Shown: in pieces, positions 38,578 to 47,836 of the stretch | How the letters are laid out: every line of letters starts with the position of its first letter | Position numbering within the stretch: position 1 is the stretch's first letter | From: Ciborinia camelliae | Lineage: Eukaryota; Ascomycota; Leotiomycetes; Helotiales; Sclerotiniaceae | Assembly: GCA_025890175.1 (NCBI GenBank) | Contig: JANPYM010000002.1 | Span: 1,041,976 to 1,105,975 of the forward strand | Reading direction: 5' to 3' | Length of the DNA: 64,000 bases | Program-made: the position numbers and the translations under genes | Notes under the pieces: generated by a model | The model's input: the letters and a program-made list of their open reading frames with translations, nothing else | Database searches by the model: none | What the model was told of the DNA's origin: nothing

Positions 38578-39610
38578 TGAATCAGTGTGATAGCCATAAG
38601 CTACGCAACCTATGGATGATGATGGATCATGGAAATTTGATATCCGAGAAAATCTGCCACTACCTACCTATGATTAGCATCCATCCATAGTAGTCCCTAC
38701 CCTCTATGTCATATTATCATCCATACCATACCTAATGTCTGGCGCCGGGTCTTAAACTTAGAAACCTTTAGAAAGAATACTACGGTAACAATGATACAGA
38801 CTATAGTACTTTACTACTCTGTTCTGTAATATTGTAAGAATCAGTAAGATCATCCAATATGCTTGTGACGATAAGTAAATGAAAAACTCACTGCTGCTTA
38901 CCTTACCTACTTATTGGCTGGGTACAGCGGGCTAAACATTTGACAATTTGACCCGTCACCTATCGAAAAGTATGATTCCTTACTCCATGAGTCCATAGAT
39001 GATAGAGTAGATGCCAGATGGTTGAAGGTTCCCCCCTTCTAGGTTTCTTTTGTAATTTGTACCGTGAGGACATCTATGATCTGACGATTCAAGACTGTGG
39101 CTTATAGTTTCACAAAGGAGGCTTTCAAGTTTCGATGCTGGTATGTACGGAGGATTCAACCCGGATATCAAGAATAGCAAGGATAGGTAGGATGTTCATA
39201 TTATTATTGTTGATATTATTGAACGGTCGGTCGGTGATTTATTTCTGCATCATTTTCCCAATCATGATTCCAGGTTGTACTCAAAGGATACTGTGCCCCA
39301 TTCTCCCGCCTTCAAGACTCAAAAGCCTCGCCTTCTTTCCCAATTTCGAACATAGCGTGTATTATTATATAATAATAGCGTTACCAACTTTACCACCTGC
39401 ATTTTATCAGAATTTTAATATGTGGAGTATCTGATAGAATGTCTGAAAATATGCACTCTCGTTCGATTTGCCCATCATATCATACCATACACATATAATA
39501 TGTCAAGACTCAATATCCCGCGGTGTGCGTGCTTGGAAGGCAATATTAGCCAAGGATATTAATCGTGGTATGTGTTATATAGGAAGTAGGTACTAGGCCT
39601 AGTACCTACT

Positions 39611-39670
39611 ACAGTCTAGGTACAGTCTAGGTACAGTCTAGGTACAGTCTAGGTACAGTCTACAGTCTAC
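39611..39670. repeat. 11-bp tandem repeat ACAGTCTAGGT
   Basis: Four perfect head-to-tail copies of ACAGTCTAGGT and a degenerate fifth copy, immediately after CTAGTACCTACT. The unit contains CTAGGT, half of the dispersed TACCTAGGTA palindrome. Confidence 0.9.
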
Positions 39671-41069
39671 ATTATGGATGGATCATGGAGTATGTCGCCA
39701 AATGTAGAACGAGTAGTGTTTGTCAACTTAAATGCTTCATCATTCATGCCTACCTAACTAACTAGCATGCTAGATATTGTAGTTGGTACCTAGGTACAGT
39801 GGCACTGTCGCTCATTATTTGTACTACTCCCCCAAGCGGTTGCGGTTCGTACCTATTGACTTAACGTAAGTATCTTTAATAGGCTATAGTTATTACTTGG
39901 GCCGTCTTTAATACTGGGTTCAGTTTGTACGAAATTAGTACAACGACCCTTCCCAGGCCTGCCTTTCAAGAGAATGACCACCCATCCCTATACGACCGAA
40001 GGATTTTCGATGTACGGATGTATATGGACTATGGGTCCATTGGAATGTTTTATCACGTTTGTGATGGACTGATGGTCTGTTGATAGGGCCGAGAATTTGA
40101 CTAAATTCCACAATCTAACATGTGCATCACAAGTCTACGACGAAACTAATGATCAAACTATCAAACATCCATACATAAGCTTCCAGAGGCGCTGCGTCAG
40201 GACTCAGTACAGGAAGGCCACATATCTGGCCTAGATTAATGTTCTAATTATGCTAGAGGTTCATAGCATCCATCCATGAGAGCATACTACCATACCAGCC
40301 ACTACTCTCTTACTAGTATGTATGGTCTTACATACAAAACTTACTCCACTGTATCAAAAAGAGTGGCATATGGCATTTTTTGGACCCGTCGGCTACTTGA
40401 TATATACACCCCTGAAAAATAAACATCCATCCCACCCTTGTGCTAGTACAAGCTGACCGCCTTTTCTCGCCCTTCTTCCTCGCAAAGCAAATTTCTCCTC
40501 TTTGGGAAGTTGGTTGATCCATTGACACACAACCTTTTGATCATCACACACCTTGAGGAGCCTCGTACGCGATATGTACCCAGCCGCGGGATGTAGCTTA
40601 CCCCTTGTCTTCCTTTGTACCGCTGGCTTTTTCGAATCTGCGTTTGTTGCAAGCCAGGGGCTTTTGCTTTTGACCGCCAACAAAGCCCTGTCTAGTATCC
40701 CCAGAAGAAGCTCTGACCCGGCAAATTGCCTATGATTTAATCCTTGCCCATTCGTGGCATCGATTGGGGATCCATCATCAGCCAGATGACACAGACGACA
40801 TACCGCAACCTTACGGTAAGTCACTTGCATGGTGGTCTTCATATTTGTACTGCCGATATTTAGTCCTCCTCACATGGAAGATTGGGTAGATCCCTTTCTC
40901 ATAATTTAAGTTCTGCATTCTCTAGTTTTAATCATATCAAGGCTATGATACCTCAACTACTAACGTCGAGTTGGCGTTAGTTCATATATCTCATATACCC
41001 CTCCTCCACTCACAACTTTTTCTCTCATCCTCTATCTCGACTATCTCTCTTCTTGTACGATATCACAAA

Positions 41070-42260
41070 ATGGATTCAACTTATGCTACTTCAGCATATG
41101 GAACGAACATGATGGATTATGATGAGAATATTCAGATGTTTCTGGAAAATGTTTCGAGACAAGTGGTACAACGATCCTCGCAGTCTCGAAATCGATTGTC
41201 ACCGTCGAATGGACAAAGGAATATGGCACCCATGCGCATCACCAAACCCAGCAGTGCAAGCAATAGTCCCCGATGTTCCGTAAAGCAGAATAGACGGAGG
41301 ACCCTCATGTCAGATAGCTCATACCAACACCAGATGGCTATGCTCGGCCAACAACAGATGATGGCGACTAATGAATGGGCGTCGAATGATGGACTTTCAA
41401 CACAAATGCTAACAACATCGAATCGTCCCGTTACCTGGCACGAATTTACACACCGACAAATGTACCAACCAGTGCCGTCTACGGGTGGATTCCCATGCTC
41501 CCAGGAGTATTATAACTTTGATGTCTCGATGCCAGCTGTTTGCTCAGGATCCGCATCACCAGACTCTAGCTTTTCTCCCGTATCGATGCCTTACAGCGAG
41601 GATCGCCACAACTCCTACCCCTTCAATACCGCACCTACTTCATATCCACTCGACCAAATATACACCCCAGATCATAAATCATTGGAAACCCCTATGATGG
41701 TTGTTCAAATGCCATACACAAACAACAACCAAGATCCAACAATGTATTCGCATTTTGATTGGAATCACTTTGCGGCAAATGGATTTGAGAATGGTACCGC
41801 ACCACCCACGCCAGATAACTTTCTACCCATTCAACATCCCGATACCACCTTTGCCCCAGAAGAATCGATCCCCTATCATCCGCTCTCCGACGATGAGCCA
41901 GAGGGGGAAGAGTTGATTGGTATGGGATTGTACGATACTCCGGACAATAGCAAAACATCACTATCGGATCCGCAACTAGACAACTATCGAATGATGTCAT
42001 CACAGTTCTTGGGGAACAGTTATCGTCGACCCGAACCAGTTGGGAAAGGCTTGAAGTTGGAGGAGACATGGCAACCACCATCCGAAAAGGATGATGACAA
42101 TGATGAAGAGGATGAAGAGGATGGAGATGGAGAAGACGAAGAGGAGCAAGAAGTTGTGTCAGAGAACCCTGTTCAAATGGTTGACACTACTGCTTACATG
42201 ATGGGCACTGCACAAAACTTCCCACATTTCAACGCAACGAATTATGGCCGCTGGATCTGA
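41070..42260 (+). CDS. Unrecognised 396-residue low-complexity acidic protein, putative regulator
   Basis: A single exon from ATG 41070 to TGA 42258-42260 encodes 396 residues. I do not recognise a named domain. The N-terminal half is rich in Ser, Gln, Met and Asn with a basic patch (SVKQNRRRTL, about residue 70). The middle is Pro/Tyr/Ser-rich. The C-terminal third has ordered-looking motifs: PLSDDEPEGEELIGMGLYDT, DPQLDNYRMM and YRRPEPVGKGLKLEETWQPP. Next comes a highly acidic run of Asp and Glu of roughly 20 residues, and the end is NFPHFNATNYGRWI. The composition resembles a disordered transcriptional co-regulator with an acidic activation segment; that is inference. The long empty 5' region also fits a regulated gene. 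A TACCTAGGTA palindrome lies in the 3' flank (42498-42507). The gene is real; the function is open. Confidence 0.8.
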   Translation: MDSTYATSAYGTNMMDYDENIQMFLENVSRQVVQRSSQSRNRLSPSNGQRNMAPMRITKPSSASNSPRCSVKQNRRRTLMSDSSYQHQMAMLGQQQMMATNEWASNDGLSTQMLTTSNRPVTWHEFTHRQMYQPVPSTGGFPCSQEYYNFDVSMPAVCSGSASPDSSFSPVSMPYSEDRHNSYPFNTAPTSYPLDQIYTPDHKSLETPMMVVQMPYTNNNQDPTMYSHFDWNHFAANGFENGTAPPTPDNFLPIQHPDTTFAPEESIPYHPLSDDEPEGEELIGMGLYDTPDNSKTSLSDPQLDNYRMMSSQFLGNSYRRPEPVGKGLKLEETWQPPSEKDDDNDEEDEEDGDGEDEEEQEVVSENPVQMVDTTAYMMGTAQNFPHFNATNYGRWI

Positions 42261-42957
42261 TTTAATGGAGCATGGCTCTCTGGATGGGAAAATTCTATGA
42301 CTTTGATTTTAGCGATGGAGTTGGTTGGATATTGGGCATTAGTATTGGAGTATTGGAAAACGAAACTATAGGATTATGTCAGCAATGACAGGAATGAGCA
42401 AAGGCTCAAAATTGGGATGGAATCTTTTAGATTATCGTTAGGCTCTTCTATCAGATGTGTGATGCTGAAGGGTCTGCCCAACTCGTGGACATGTATATAC
42501 CTAGGTAGTAGTTATACACAATATCAATACCCGAAAGGGAGTTTTTGGAATTTAACAGACATACAAGAAAAGATCTAGATCTCCAACTCCTTATAAAATA
42601 ATATCAGTGAGACTCCCTTCAGTTTTCGAGAGAGTTTCAGCTCTCTCGCTCCTCTCTCTTCCTCTTCAGGAACAATGTGCTGAAGACCTCGAACGTTTGA
42701 TGTTGTTCTACTTGCCTAGCACGTGCCTGCCTAGTGCCAATCAACGCTAAAACCTCGGCTTTTCTAATTTCAACAAGCCTCGAAAGCTTGGCATCTCAGG
42801 ACTGGTCAACTGGCAAACCATTTTTGTTGGCAACATCAAACATCAACATCAACATCAAACAATACAATCGCCATTTAAAGCCTTCAACGGTTTTAATTAT
42901 CAATTGCGAAATATCGTCGTCTCTCAAAGCCTCGACCTATTCTTCCAAACGAGAACT
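42261..42957. other. Spacer putative regulator / LAS1
   Basis: About 700 bp between co-directional genes. It contains a CT-rich stretch near 42610-42665 and a small CAACAT tandem near 42833-42860 in the LAS1 leader. No gene. Confidence 0.55.
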
Positions 42958-43925
42958 ATGGTTCAATATGTAATTACACCTTGGCGAACGCGTCGTGAGC
43001 TTATTCAAGTGCGCGAAAAACTCTACCAAAATACCGAGACAGCCCCTCCTAATGATACCCATCGCCGACAAGCAGTTTGCCTCATCTCCGTGTGGATGCA
43101 ACGGGGAAATTGTCCCCATCTCGTTGAATCTACTGCGATTATCACCTCGGCTATACTGAATGATGTCCCTGGAAACTCATCCTATTGTGTAAGGGCTGCT
43201 TATTCCGCTGCCTTTTGTCGGTATGATCTAAATCTTCTCATTGTCTATTTTCCCCCCAATGACTAACTCATATCTACCTGATAACTAGGTTCGTTACAGG
43301 TCTTCTCGACAGTCATCAAGACAAACGTCGGAAATCAAGTATGTACTCCATTGCGAAAACTATCGGTTTACCAGCTACATACGTCGAACTTCGACATCAA
43401 GCTACCCATGAGGAACTCCCATCGCTTCCCAAACTTCGAATAGCTGCGCGCAAAGCTCTGAAATGGATTTGGGATTTTTACTGGGCAGATTTATCAATTG
43501 ATGAAAAGGACGATGATTGCAAGACATTCGTGCGTGGGATTCTAGAGGAAGAAGGAATCAATCTGAATATGATAAAAGATCGACTTGAAGCCTACGGACG
43601 AGACGACCTTCTTCGCGCTTTAGATGAACTGGAAGAATCTTCCGAGGATCCTTTGGCGTTATTGCAAGCGCTCAAATTTCGACAGAAGATATTTGACTGG
43701 GAAGAAACCAAATCCTCGAAAAGCAAGGCCTCTTCCAATCCCGACGCAACCACTGGAGATCTTGACGATTTCCGAGCGGAAATGATGAGAATGGAACATA
43801 ATTTGGACGGTGACGCTGCATCCATGCAAGTAGATATGGATCACAAATCTTCTACGGGTAAAACGGAGAAAGGCTGGACGCGCTGGGAGGGACCATGGGT
43901 ACCGAAACCCATAGGAGTATTGTGA
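42958..43925 (+). CDS. LAS1: Las1, HEPN endoribonuclease for pre-rRNA (ITS2) processing
   Basis: Two exons, 42958-43220 and 43289-43925, give 299 residues. The 68-bp intron (GTATGA donor, TAACTAG acceptor) splits an Arg codon. The N-terminal Las1 domain shows [36 protein letters not shown] and [16 protein letters not shown]. The catalytic HEPN motif [11 protein letters not shown] is at residues 123-133, with the R-H...H pattern intact. The C-terminal end [13 protein letters not shown] matches the short conserved Las1 tail that engages the Grc3 kinase. Las1 cleaves ITS2 at site C2 during 60S maturation, with Grc3 phosphorylating the product, in the nucleolus. At 299 residues it is shorter than budding yeast Las1 (about 500), mainly because the linker between domain and tail is short and acidic. 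Confidence 0.94.
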
Positions 43926-44859
43926 CGTTTAGATTGGGATTGATACCCGATACTATTACTTATTACGTGCCCGAGTACATCATACTACTCTTAAAACGAC
44001 ACTCCAACAACACAACCCTACCCAAAGGAATACCTTACATCAAGGCTGCCATTCATACTCAAAGCTTAGAGTGTCGCATATGGCGGAAAGAGCGGCATCT
44101 CCATCAAGAGTGGGGCTATTCTGTACGGTAATCACTTCATGCATCATTTCGAATGGATACTGGGGTGCTGTGCATAAAGGAAATCCAACGCACCTTCCTA
44201 CTTCCCATCTAGATATGGATACATAAACCGCATGAATTCCGGAAAGTAGTGGGTTATGGAGTTCATCATAGGAATGAAACTATTGATAAGGAAGAGTTGT
44301 GCATGTAAGCAATTTCCATATTTCCCTCCAACTTGTCACACCATATTCTTCAAGAATACGTACCCCATGGACCTCTTCCTGATGATGTAAGAATTCCCTC
44401 TTTACATACATACGTATAAACTACCAAGATCCTTAACTGAATACAGCTCTTTTCATGATAAGAGCAACATTTCGGACTATCAACAGTCGCATATTGTGAA
44501 ATTTCCTACTACCAGAGAGCATTGGTATCACATTCAGCAGACAATAGCTACAAAGCCATTTCCTCCCGAAAGAGAAATCCCAACGGTGCACAAGGCACTC
44601 ATGCACAGTTTGCCTCTGTCAATTTGTTTTAAAAAGCCTGTGTTTAAGACCATACTACGAAATGTTAAATGGCACTATCCTCCCCAAACTATGCAGTCCT
44701 GCACTTTTAACAAAATCTGCATGCAAAAGGGAACAAAAAGAAAACGATCAAACATGATGTATATTCGATTGAACGCTCATTGGTTTCATGTGCTTATTCC
44801 AAAGAATATTAGCCGTAGAAGTCTACTGCATGCTAGACTTGACCAAATATCTCTTTCAC

Positions 44860-45172
44860 CTAAGTATTCGTGCGGCCAATTACTTCCACACAAAGCTGTT
44901 CCACATTATATTCCTTCAAACCAGACTTGACCTCGCCATTTATCACCACGTGAACATAGCGTTTCGCAAGGAAATGCAACCCATTATTGCCAATTTGTAA
45001 GACTACAAATGGAATCTCTCCTCCCAAGAAGATACAGATCAAATCATCAACTCGAAGACCCTCTTCAACCAAGGCCTATATAATTCCGAGTTGTTAAAGA
45101 GATCTCTTTTCGTTCAATAGTAGGGGGAGGTAGATCGGCCCAAGCCTTTTCTGGGATGTGCTGGTTCCGGCT
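44860..45172 (-). pseudogene. Frameshifted C-terminal relic of a HET-domain protein
   Basis: On the minus strand, 45172 to about 45080 reads HIPEKAWADLPPPT and then RKEISLTTRNYIGLG. A shift at about 45070 leads into a frame reading EEGLRVDDLICIFLGGEIPF, then GNNGLHFLAKRYVHVVINGE, to a stop at 44860. The order GYIGLG, then VGD-V-C-LGG-PFVLR, then GE-YVHG-MDGE is the conserved end of fungal heterokaryon incompatibility (HET, PF06985) proteins. The N-terminal HET domain itself is not visible upstream, and the pieces are in different frames without an intron to join them. I therefore call a decayed fragment. HET proteins mediate non-self recognition and cell death on fusion; this copy should be inactive. 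Confidence 0.8.
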
Positions 45173-46401
45173 TCTTGGATCAGAGGAGATGATAGATAGA
45201 TGGAAAAAAACACTCCAGCATGCTTTATATGATATTCTTTACTTTTGTCCTAGTTGGCTACTTGAGTAGTTTCCTACCCACCTGAAGTTTCGTTGCGTTT
45301 TGTTGGGTATCTCAAAACAACAATGGAAAGTTATAATACTAGGTATTTATTGATTTTCACAAGTTGGGATTGATGAGTGGCCGTCGGTCGGTACTGTAGT
45401 TTTGTTTCCGTGTGGCGGTGGGCATGCTGATAATGAGGATGAGATGTAATTGCATGCGGATATTTAAAGTTAAACATCTATACCTGCATACCCATCTACA
45501 CTTGTGCCATTTCACCTCATCTCGCCTACATACACACCTACTCCCCTATCGTCTTTCTCATGCATCCCACCAAGATTCACCTCCAAGCTCCCATCCATTC
45601 ACTAAACCCCATCTCAATCTCCATTCCGATCAACAGAGCCCTCCTCTAAATCCCCAGTCCCATCAAAAATATCCCTCTTCCAACTAGCCCAAGACCTTGC
45701 GGGACAAAACTCGGACCTCTCGTCTTCAAGTGGGCAATTAATTAATGGATACGTATTTTCCTGCGCAATGGGTTTTTATTTTAGATAGGTAGGTGGGCTG
45801 GGCTAGGTGGTGGGGCGTTGTTGATATTTAGGGTTATTTTGGTTGTATGATTTATGTCGATGTGTTTGTTGACTTTTTATGTGGGTTTGTTGCTTTTTGT
45901 TTGTTGTTTATTTTTTATTGTGATGGTTGGGGGGAGGGGTGTATTAGGCCATTGTCAGATTGCTAGATTGCCAGGAGTAAGAGTAAGTACGTACGTTTCT
46001 TTTCTCAACTTCAAGTCTCCAAGATAAGATATAAGACTCACAAAACGTAACTTATGAGAAAGGATGATGAGCATGAGGATTATAATTAAGTTTGAGAAAA
46101 AATTTACTTGGAGGACTAGGTCGGTACGTAGAATATCGGGCCCCTATTTTCGCTCTTCGTTACGGTCGGTCGGCCGCTTGCATAGCTGCTGTTTTATTTA
46201 TTATATCTAATTGTATTCGCTGAGGGGTGAATGGTATGGTGTGGTGGTCGAAATCATCGATGTAGTACTTGGGGGGCTTTCGCGGGTAGTACATTCTTTG
46301 GTGATATTGTGGTGGTAAGATTATTTTATTTGTTTTTTTAATGTTGTTTTGTTTTATATGGGATGGGGATGTGGATGTAGATATAGATATGGATATGCAA
46401 C

Positions 46402-46403
46402 TA
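46402..46403. repeat. TA target-site duplication, left
   Basis: TA directly before the CAGT end of the MITE; paired with TA at 46893-46894. Confidence 0.75.
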
Positions 46404-46892
46404 CAGTGACCCACAATGGAAAAGAGCCTGAACACCAAAACACACCAAAAATCGTCATTTTTCAACCTTTTTACTTTCAAATATTTATATAATGCTTTGA
46501 TAAATCAATTTAAAATTTCGAATATATATTCATTTTTATATTAAATTGAATAAAAATAAAAAAATTTATTTTTAAAAATTTAATTGATCTTGAAAATTAA
46601 GATTAAAATCGAAAATTTTCAAAAATTCTAAAAATGTTAAAATCGCTAACAAAAACATTAAAAATCTGAACTTTTAAAATTAATCAATTTTAATCAATTG
46701 GTTTAAGCTGAAAAAAGTTATTAAAAATATTTTGCTAATTTTTAATTGATTATAATATAAATAATTATAAATATATAAAATTTGAAATAAATAGATAGGA
46801 TAGTTAAAGAAATATATTTAATTGAAAAGGTTGAAAAATCGCTTTTTTTGGTGTGTTTGCACGTTTCGGCTTTTTTCCATTGTCTAGTACTG
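46404..46892. mobile_element. MITE of Tc1/mariner (pogo/Fot1-like) type, 489 bp
   Basis: Terminal inverted repeats of about 70 bp, roughly three-quarters identical without gaps, start CAGT on the left (CAGTGACCCACAATGGAAAA) and mirror ...CCATTGTCTAGTACTG on the right. Both arms share CAATGGAAAA, AAACACACCAAAAA and ATTTTTCAACCTTTT. The ends abut TA on both sides (46402-46403 and 46893-46894), the target duplication of Tc1/mariner elements. The interior of about 350 bp is extremely AT-rich and has no transposase frame. It is therefore a non-autonomous element; its AT richness could be original or caused by repeat-induced point mutation. Family name beyond the superfamily is inference. Confidence 0.85.
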
Positions 46893-46894
46893 TA
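46893..46894. repeat. TA target-site duplication, right
   Basis: TA directly after the ACTG end of the MITE. Confidence 0.75.
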
Positions 46895-47794
46895 GATAGG
46901 GTGAAGCCAAAGTACCTCTATTTACTTCTCATCCTCATCATACCACAAGGATGAGAAAACTGAAGAAGAGAAGTAAACATTCGCAGAAGAGATTTAAAAC
47001 AAAATATGATTCTCATAGACACTGTCGCTTGCTGCAGCCATAAGCCGTTCATAGGTGCCAGTGGTTGTGAAGGACGATTTTGCTTGGATGGAGTTTGTTT
47101 CGATTGGGGAAATGTTTATATTCCGAATAAAAGACCTAATTGTTTCATGGATTAAGCGCAAAGTGTCTATCGGTCATCGAGCCTCTATTGCGTAAATTTA
47201 CCGCAGCTCTAATATTCCATGAAATGAATATCCTTTTATTAGGTAGGAAGCCATTCTAGAGGTCTTCCTTCTCCCGTACATGGACTGCTCTGCTTTATCG
47301 CAATGATTGTTCCATCTTATTCTATCTTATTCTATATCATATATCATGTATCATACATCTTGATGTAAAACTAAACGGAGAATTCAAGTTATTAACCCGC
47401 AGATTTTGAAAAGGGGAATCTCTCGCTTGGAGTTCAAATGATAGTGAATAAGGAAGTATCATAGGATTTTCGTGGGAGCTTAAGCGAGTGGAGTTATAGT
47501 GAATGAGGTGGAGATGATTAAAAGGATAGCCTGAGAGGACCGGGAGGCTACTAGGTAGGTAGTGAATGAAGGTGAGGTGAATGAGATATCAGTGAACGAG
47601 AATACCATAAGCCAAAAAAATAAAAACAAAAGCATAAATATTAAACAACACCATCTCTTATAAACAGGATTACAAGCCTAAACATCTCACTACCATCAAC
47701 CCCTATCCCTATCCCATCCAATTTCACATTCAACACCCGTAAACAAACAGCTCGACCTCAACCCCCAACCTCCAACCTCCACCCAAACATCCCT

Positions 47795-47836
47795 AAATAA
47801 ATCCCCAAATAAATCCCCAAATAAATCCCCAAATAA
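47795..47836. repeat. 12-bp tandem repeat AAATAAATCCCC
   Basis: Three perfect copies and a partial fourth in an A/C-rich stretch that follows TACC- and AACC-rich sequence. Confidence 0.85.

Larger units (their letters stand above)
31258..41069. other. Gene desert of about 9.8 kb, divergent
   Basis: No protein family, tRNA or transposase is recognisable on either strand between the NAD kinase and the gene at 41070, which are divergent. The DNA is full of microsatellites and short palindromes: TACCTAGGTA at 31883-31892 and 39787-39796, TACGGAGTA words, CATA, TG and TAA/TTA runs, and two compact tandem arrays (37565-37634, 39611-39670). Open frames exceed 110 codons only at 40393-40842 (minus, 149 codons), which has an ATG but no domain. 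Long regulatory leaders are usual upstream of fungal developmental regulators, so this may be promoter, non-coding transcript or both. Confidence 0.5.

Noticed and set aside
40393..40842. 149-codon minus-strand frame with ATG
   Set aside because: No domain, Kyte-type composition unremarkable, no splice structure and no neighbour context; kept only as a note in the desert entry.
44496..44930. 144-codon plus-strand frame
   Set aside because: Its 3' part is antisense to the HET relic and the product has no family resemblance.
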